64,000 nucleotides of DNA from Micromonospora sp. HM5-17 (GTDB lineage: Bacteria; Actinomycetota; Actinomycetes; Mycobacteriales; Micromonosporaceae). The stretch covers positions 62,001 to 126,000 of the forward strand of contig NZ_RJWA01000003.1 in the NCBI RefSeq assembly GCF_003762835.1, written 5' to 3'. This document shows positions 60,387 to 64,000 of the stretch, in pieces. The translations under genes were made by a program, and so were the position numbers. The notes under the pieces are model-generated. The model made no database searches, was not told the DNA's origin, and worked only from the letters and a program-made list of their open reading frames with translations. Position 1 is the stretch's first letter. Each line of letters opens with the position of its first letter.

Positions 60387-61430
60387 GTGACGGGGAAGGT
60401 CTCGGGCGGCTCGCGACGGGGGCGTCGGCGCGGTGAGCCGACCGTCGCCACCATCGCCGAGCTGGCCGGGGTCTCCAAACCGACCGTGTCGAAGGTACTG
60501 AACGGCCGGTCAGGAGTGGCGCTGGAGACCCGCCGCCGGGTGGAGGCGCTGCTGCGCGAGCACGGGTACCGGCGCCCGGAGGCCGTACCGGCCACGGCCA
60601 GCATCGAGGTGGTCTTCTACAAGCTGGAGAGCCACCTGGCGATCGAGATCATGCGCGGCGTCGAGCAGGTGGCCCGCCGGCACGAACTCGCCGTCGGCTT
60701 CACCGAGGTCGACGGACGGACATCGCCGGGCCGGTCCTGGACGGAACAGCTCCTGGCGCGGCGGCCGGTCGGCGTGATCGCCGTCTACGCGAGGTTCACC
60801 CCGGAGCAGCACGCCCAGCTCGCCACCGGTGGGATCCCGCTGGTCGCCCTCGACCCGACCGGGGAACCGCTGCACAGCACGCCGTCGGTCGGGGCGACGA
60901 ACTGGAACGGCGGGATCGCCGCCACCCGGCACCTGCTCGACCTCGGCCACCGCCGGATCGCGGTCCTCAGCGGACCCCTCGACTACCTGGCGGCCCGGGC
61001 GCGGCTGGAGGGCTGCCGCGCGGCACTCGACGTCGCCGGAGTTCCGCTGGACGAGCGGCTGGTGCGCAGCGGGCGGTTCTACTTCGAGGACGGCCGTGAC
61101 TTCGGCCGCGAGCTGTTGAGCCTGCCGGACCGACCCACCGCCGTGGTCTGCGGCAACGACCTTCAGGCGCTCGGCGTCTACGCGGCGGCCTGGCAGCTCG
61201 GCCTCCGCATCCCGCAGGACCTGAGCGTGATCGGTTTCGACGACATCGAGAACACCCACTGGTGCTGCCCGCCGATGACCACGGTGCGGCAGCCGTTCGC
61301 CGAGATGGGGGCCACCGCCGCCAGCATGGTCCTCCAACTCGCGGCGGGGGAGAGCCTCGTCCAGCACCGGGTCGAGCTGGCCACCACCCTCGTCGTACGC
61401 GGCAGCACCGCGCCCCCGGCCCGGGCCTGA
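60387..61430 (+). CDS. LacI-family transcriptional regulator
   Basis: A 347-residue sugar-responsive repressor. The N-terminal HTH and hinge (about 18-72) read PTVATIAELAGVSKPTVSKVLNGRSGVALETRRRV. The periplasmic-binding-like effector domain has IMRGVEQVARRHELAV, GVIAVYARF, GGIAATRHLLDLGHRRIAVLSGP, TAVVCGNDLQALGVYAA and VIGFDDIENTHWCCPPMTTVRQP. The last is a signature of actinobacterial xylose/cellobiose-type LacI proteins. GTG 60387 is 6 bases after TACACT. No sugar genes adjoin. It could be the CelR/CebR that acts at 44849-44862, but this is speculative. Confidence 0.93.
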   Translation: MTGKVSGGSRRGRRRGEPTVATIAELAGVSKPTVSKVLNGRSGVALETRRRVEALLREHGYRRPEAVPATASIEVVFYKLESHLAIEIMRGVEQVARRHELAVGFTEVDGRTSPGRSWTEQLLARRPVGVIAVYARFTPEQHAQLATGGIPLVALDPTGEPLHSTPSVGATNWNGGIAATRHLLDLGHRRIAVLSGPLDYLAARARLEGCRAALDVAGVPLDERLVRSGRFYFEDGRDFGRELLSLPDRPTAVVCGNDLQALGVYAAAWQLGLRIPQDLSVIGFDDIENTHWCCPPMTTVRQPFAEMGATAASMVLQLAAGESLVQHRVELATTLVVRGSTAPPARA

Positions 61431-61528
61431 CCGGACGGACCGGGAGCGCCGCGCGCGACGGGGGTCTCAGGTCGGGGCGGCCGGCCTGCGGGCCAGGACG
61501 TACGCCTGCGGGACGCGAGCCGGCCCGC

Positions 61529-62557
61529 TCAGTCCGGCGCCGGGGCGTGGAGCGCGGTGAAGTCGAGGAGCAGCTCGGCGGTCCGCGGCGGGTCCTCCAG
61601 CATGGGGGAGTGTCCCACCCCGGCCAGCAGTTCGACCCGCGCCCCCGGGACGGTGCGGTACTCGGCGGCGGCGGAGGAGCGCCACCGCTGGTCCTCCACG
61701 CCGAAGATCACCAGCAGCGGCGTGCCGAGGGCCGCGAGCCGGGCCGGGAGCGTGCGCTGCGCCAGGTAGTCGTCGGCGGCCCGCGAGGTCGCGGTGAGCG
61801 CGGTGTACGTCATGGCGCGTACGTCGTCGACGAGCTGCTGGGGGATCTCGTAGCCGGGCCGGCTGAATCCGGTGGCCAGGCCCTGCCGGACGACCGTGTC
61901 GGTCCGGAACCGCCACAGCAGCTGCCCGACGACCGGGACGAACAGGAGCCGGCCGACGAAGCCGTCCGAGATGAAGGCGTCGAGCCGGGGTCCGGAGTCG
62001 ATGAGTGCGAGCGCGGTCACGAGGTCGCGTCGTTGCTCGGCGAGCGCGGTGGCGACCGAGCCGCCGGTGGAGTGGCCGATCATGATGGCCCGCCGTACGC
62101 CGAGCCGGTCCAGCGCCGCGCCGACCCGCCGTCCCTGTTCCGGGATCGTGTAGTTCCCGCCGGCCGGCTTGGCCGACCGGCCGTGCCCGAGCAGGTCGAT
62201 CCGGATGACGCGGTGGGACCTCGCCAGGAACGGGACCAGCGGGTCCCACCAGTGGACCGATCCGGCGAGGCCGTGGATCAGCACGAGTGCCGGGGCGTCG
62301 CGGGGGCCGTCCTGGCGTACGTGGACGGTCCCGCCGTCGAGGGCCAGGAGCGAGTCTCCGGTGGCCTCGGCGTCCTGCCGGGACACCGCCACGGCGTTCG
62401 TCAGGAGCAACCCGGCGACCGTGAGGAGGACGGCCGAGGCGACGAGGCGGCGCGGGCGGCGGCGTCCGCCGCGCTCGCCGGTCGGCTTCCCCGTGGGGAG
62501 CCGCGGGCCGGTGTCGGCCATCTGGCGGGGTTCGTCGACCGCGTGGACATCAACCAT
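61529..62557 (-). CDS. Membrane-anchored alpha/beta hydrolase
   Basis: A 342-residue serine hydrolase. One N-terminal transmembrane or signal-anchor helix (LVASAVLLTVAGLLLTNAVAV, about 38-58) puts the catalytic domain outside. Motifs: oxyanion loop LIHGLAGSVHWWDP, IDLLGHGRS, nucleophile elbow MIGHSTGGSVA (Ser near residue 168), acid in FGVEDQRW, and catalytic His in GVGHSPMLEDP. Substrate unknown. ATG 62557; an in-frame ATG 12 codons later is possible. Divergent from the AraC regulator, which may control it. Confidence 0.88.
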   Translation of the reverse strand: MVDVHAVDEPRQMADTGPRLPTGKPTGERGGRRRPRRLVASAVLLTVAGLLLTNAVAVSRQDAEATGDSLLALDGGTVHVRQDGPRDAPALVLIHGLAGSVHWWDPLVPFLARSHRVIRIDLLGHGRSAKPAGGNYTIPEQGRRVGAALDRLGVRRAIMIGHSTGGSVATALAEQRRDLVTALALIDSGPRLDAFISDGFVGRLLFVPVVGQLLWRFRTDTVVRQGLATGFSRPGYEIPQQLVDDVRAMTYTALTATSRAADDYLAQRTLPARLAALGTPLLVIFGVEDQRWRSSAAAEYRTVPGARVELLAGVGHSPMLEDPPRTAELLLDFTALHAPAPD

Positions 62558-62633
62558 GGAGCCACTGTCGCCGGTCGCGTGCCCGGACGGCTTGGACGAA
62601 TGTTCCGGTCGCCGGCCCGCCTAGCATGGGGGG

Positions 62634-63539
62634 ATGCGGTCCACCGGTCCCGAACGTGCCGCCGCGGCGGTGTGGGAGGTCGTACCGCCCGCACGGGCCA
62701 GCCGGGTGAGCGGGGTCAGCATGGCCGGGTTCCGTGACCGTGGCACACCCTCGGCCGGTCAGCGGGCGGTGCCGCACCCGGGCGTGACGATCGCCCTGGA
62801 GTGCGGCGCCGGCCCGCTCGTCGTGACCGACGGCACCGGGCGGGAGCGGCGCGGCAGTCTCGTCGCCGGGCTCGGCTTCGGACCGGGCGCGGTCTGGGTG
62901 CGGGGCGGAAGCTTCGAGGCCGTACAGGTGCGGCTCTCGCCGGTGGTCGCCGGCGCGGTTCTCGGCGTCTCCCCGGCCGAGCTGGACGGCGCGGTGGTGG
63001 CGCTCGACGACCTGTGGGGCCGGGAGGCGTCCCGGCTCCGTGAACGGCTCGGCGATGCCGCCTCGTGGGAGGAGCGGTTCGGGTTGACGGAGGCGGTGCT
63101 GGCCCGCCGGCGCCAGGTAGGGGCGTCGGTGGACCCGGAGGTGGCCTGGGCCTGGCGCCGGATCGTCGTCACCCGAGGCATGGTCCGGGTCGACAGGCTG
63201 GCGGCCGAGGTTGGTTGGAGCCGCAGGCGTCTCTGGTCCCGGTTCCAGTCGCAGCTCGGCCTGCCGCCCAAGCGCGCCGCGAGGCTGGTCCGCTTCGACC
63301 ACGCCGCTCACCGGCTGGCCGCGGGTGACGGCGTGGCCCGGGTCGCGGCGGAGAGCGGCTACGCCGACCAGTCCCACCTGCATCGGGACGTCGTGGCGTT
63401 CACCGGGGTGACCCCGGTGGCCCTGGCCCGGGAGCCGTGGCTGGCGGTCGACGACATCGCGTGGCCCGGCCAGGGAAGACGGCCCGAACCGGCGCAGGTT
63501 GGCGGTCGTCCAGACCCGACGGCGTGCCGTGGCTGGTAG
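62634..63539 (+). CDS. AraC-family transcriptional regulator
   Basis: A 301-residue regulator. The C-terminal double HTH (about 175-270) reads VDRLAAEVGWSRRRLWSRFQSQLGLPPKRAARLVRF and GVARVAAESGYADQSHLHRDVVAFTGVTP, with the family's conserved GYADQSHLHRDF-like second helix. The N-terminal half is an unassigned, beta-rich sensing domain (TIALECGAGPLVVTDGTGRERRGSLVAGLG). ATG 62634 is 6 bases after TAGCAT (62622-62627). Likely target is the divergent hydrolase. Confidence 0.92.
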   Translation: MRSTGPERAAAAVWEVVPPARASRVSGVSMAGFRDRGTPSAGQRAVPHPGVTIALECGAGPLVVTDGTGRERRGSLVAGLGFGPGAVWVRGGSFEAVQVRLSPVVAGAVLGVSPAELDGAVVALDDLWGREASRLRERLGDAASWEERFGLTEAVLARRRQVGASVDPEVAWAWRRIVVTRGMVRVDRLAAEVGWSRRRLWSRFQSQLGLPPKRAARLVRFDHAAHRLAAGDGVARVAAESGYADQSHLHRDVVAFTGVTPVALAREPWLAVDDIAWPGQGRRPEPAQVGGRPDPTACRGW

Positions 63540-63699
63540 CACGGCGGGGTCGAAGGCCGGCGTCGCCGCCCTTCGACCCCTCAGCACGCCGGTACGACCT
63601 GATTCCGCGCCCCGGCCCTAGGCTAGGTGCGGGGCGGCGTCGGCCCGGGTCCGGAACCCCGGACATGCGGCACGACCCGCTGCCGGACGCCCGTTAGCG

Positions 63700-63959
63700 T
63701 CAGCCGCGCTTTGCCCGGATGACGAACGCGCGCCACGCCTCCGGCCCGAAGATCGGTATGGGGCCGGTCTGGTCCTTGCTGTCCCGGACCAGGACGCGGC
63801 CGGGAAGGTCGGCCACCTCGACACAGTCCCCCCGCTCTGGCCGCTCCGGCCGGACTTGTGCCCGCTAGGCCGCGTCGCGGCCCGGCCCGCCGACAACAGC
63901 GCCGCACCTTCAACCAGCCCGACTGACACCTGTCTCAAGCACTCACACAGGGTGTCCAC
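63700..63959 (-). pseudogene. DUF397-domain gene with G-run frameshift
   Basis: The C-terminal part DCVEVADLPGRVLVRDSKD, then GPEAWRAFVIRAKRG, is a typical DUF397 end. The preceding SGRSGQSGG lies in another frame; a six-G run at 63827-63832 (seven expected) separates them. The N-terminus (MDTLCECLRQ from GTG 63959) does not match the family and the usual WRKS motif is degraded. DUF397 proteins normally pair with XRE regulators; none is visible before the window ends. A partial dyad TGACACCTGTCTCA lies at 63924-63937. The last 40 bases contain GGAGGA, perhaps the ribosome site of a gene beyond the edge. Confidence 0.6.
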
Positions 63960-64000
63960 ATCTTAGGAGGAAGACCACACCCAGTCGGCCAACCGATGCA

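Noticed and set aside
60387-61430. Naming the LacI protein CelR/CebR
   Set aside because: Family match is clear, but specificity cannot be read from the sequence and the CelR-type box lies 15 kb away.
61262-62737. 491-residue plus-strand frame across the hydrolase
   Set aside because: Antisense shadow; the minus-strand hydrolase has nucleophile elbow, acid and His motifs.

Overview
The window is GC-rich actinobacterial chromosome, most likely from a Micromonosporaceae member (Micromonospora or a close relative). The evidence is the mycothiol gene mshA and a mycothiol-dependent-type enzyme, the SenX3/RegX3-PhoU locus, a histone-H1-like nucleoid protein, DUF397 and XRE regulators, very high GC at third codon positions, and many genes that start directly at a predicted transcription start. 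No tRNA, rRNA, CRISPR array, transposase, integrase or phage gene was recognised.

Layout. 1-10.5 kb: a secreted subtilisin (cut by the window edge), an OmpR-type winged-helix regulator, a secreted peptidoglycan-binding protein, DsrE and nitrobindin genes, an aminodeoxychorismate lyase, a Fur-ygfZ pair, a beta-keto acid cleavage enzyme and an asparaginase. 10.5-31.2 kb: a conserved housekeeping block whose order recalls Mycobacterium tuberculosis Rv0474-Rv0498: XRE regulator, HbhA/lipid-droplet-like protein, DUF2516, murB, SDR, mshA, YbjN, gpmA, senX3-regX3, an Rv0495c-like protein, Ppx/GppA and a TIM-barrel isomerase. Micromonosporal insertions include the H1-like protein, an MFS transporter and phoU. 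A PHO box lies between phoU and senX3.

31.2-45.7 kb is accessory. It holds an FN3-CBM2 secreted protein and a tightly coupled operon of a coiled-coil protein, a Cas4/RecB-like nuclease, a 505-residue unknown protein and an SF1 helicase. A frameshifted phosphotransferase, a 1042-residue PLD/DEAD/DUF3427 helicase, a decayed inositol monophosphatase, an XRE regulator flanked by two matching operators, a DivIVA remnant, a serine hydrolase and an AA10 lytic polysaccharide monooxygenase with a CelR/CebR-type operator follow. 45.7-51.7 kb: an ABC exporter divergent from a DesK/NarL-type two-component system, a GNAT gene whose tail was rewritten by a 34-bp tandem duplication, and a conserved unknown.

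51.8-59.9 kb carries the most striking system: a translationally coupled MoxR ATPase, vWA protein and CHAT (caspase-like) protease, facing a membrane protein and small partner that resemble CATRA conflict-system components, plus a 451-residue unknown. 60-64 kb holds LacI and AraC regulators, an alpha/beta hydrolase and a frameshifted DUF397 gene.

Two themes recur. About twenty genes show a TANNNT-like -10 box 6-9 nt before the start codon, implying leaderless transcripts. Several broken genes have one-base losses in G/C runs, which may be real decay or assembly error.
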